A stretch of DNA of 64,000 nt, from positions 3,311,694 to 3,375,693 of the forward strand of contig OY282378.1 of the NCBI GenBank assembly GCA_958295835.1. The letters run 5' to 3'. The notes under the pieces were generated by a model. The model did no database searches. It was given only the letters and a program-made list of their open reading frames with translations, and was not told where the DNA came from. The position numbers and the translations under genes are program-made. This document shows, one piece after another, positions 63,953 through 64,000 of this stretch. Numbering within the stretch: position 1 is the stretch's first letter; every line of letters begins with the position of its first letter. The DNA is from an uncultured Gammaproteobacteria bacterium (lineage in GTDB: Bacteria; Pseudomonadota; Gammaproteobacteria; HK1).

Positions 63953-64000
63953 GCCTGCGGGAGATTCGGTGGTTGGCGCCCACGGACAATCGCCCGGTGT

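Overview
The window is high-GC (roughly two thirds G+C), gene-dense bacterial chromosome. Several conserved orders point to a gammaproteobacterium: nusA-infB-rbfA-truB-rpsO-pnp at the left end, sdhCDAB-sdhE, petABC followed by sspA-sspB, and yraN next to a BON-domain lipoprotein (DolP-like) at the right end. Respiration looks aerobic (succinate dehydrogenase, cytochrome bc1) with formate as an extra electron donor. Three secondary uptake systems (tripartite tricarboxylate, TRAP, SbmA/BacA-like) and several amine/amide hydrolases suggest a heterotroph feeding on small organic acids and nitrogen compounds. I cannot place the genus.

Layout. 1-6791: translation and RNA-metabolism operon, with a clear promoter before rpsO and a long hairpin between rpsO and pnp. 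7005-9106: a YheT-like hydrolase and YgfZ on the minus strand. 9350-12692: an accessory patch with a DUF4143 ATPase, a decayed DUF3883 tail and a HigB toxin/HigA-ImmA antitoxin pair with a good promoter. 13024-16950: sdhE-sdhB-sdhA-sdhD-sdhC on the minus strand, with a 65-66 bp tandem array between sdhB and sdhE. 17190-18304: a tandemly duplicated gene start, an unknown membrane protein and a solitary cobU. 18627-26630: amino-acid and nitrogen genes (D-cysteine desulfhydrase-like, cupin, SbmA-like, agmatinase-like, N-formylglutamate amidohydrolase, aminotransferase, amidohydrolase). 27056-28106: tRNA-Lys followed by what looks like the worn remains of an integrated element. 28232-33941: acetate kinase, tctA-tctB divergent from tctC, an AhpD-like protein and a glutathione transferase.

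33944-34544 is a scar where two decayed gene fragments converge. 34686-44987 is a complete formate dehydrogenase locus: fdhD divergent from DUF3305, DUF3306, a multi-cluster iron-sulfur protein, a TorD-type chaperone, a small Tat-signal protein, the catalytic, iron-sulfur and cytochrome b subunits, and a small lipoprotein. It ends in a strong terminator. 45097-53210 is a TRAP transporter whose binding-protein gene is separated from its permease genes by a Gld-like ABC block (ATPase-permease fusion, GldG-like protein, DUF4340 protein). 53257-57684 holds an epoxide hydrolase, an exported ankyrin protein and a multifunctional beta-oxidation enzyme. 57899-63952 holds an unknown gene behind a 17-bp tandem repeat, petABC, a candidate 26-codon ORF coupling petC to sspA, sspA, sspB, the BON lipoprotein and yraN.

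Likely functional links: SdhE flavinylates SdhA; SdhCDAB and the formate dehydrogenase feed quinones and then bc1; FdhD, TorD and the DUF3305/DUF3306/ferredoxin set mature or serve the formate enzyme. Nothing here is a CRISPR array, rRNA operon or intact transposon. The most unusual points are the split TRAP operon, the sdhE leader array, the petC-sspA micro-ORF and the scattered relics of mobile or defence-type genes.
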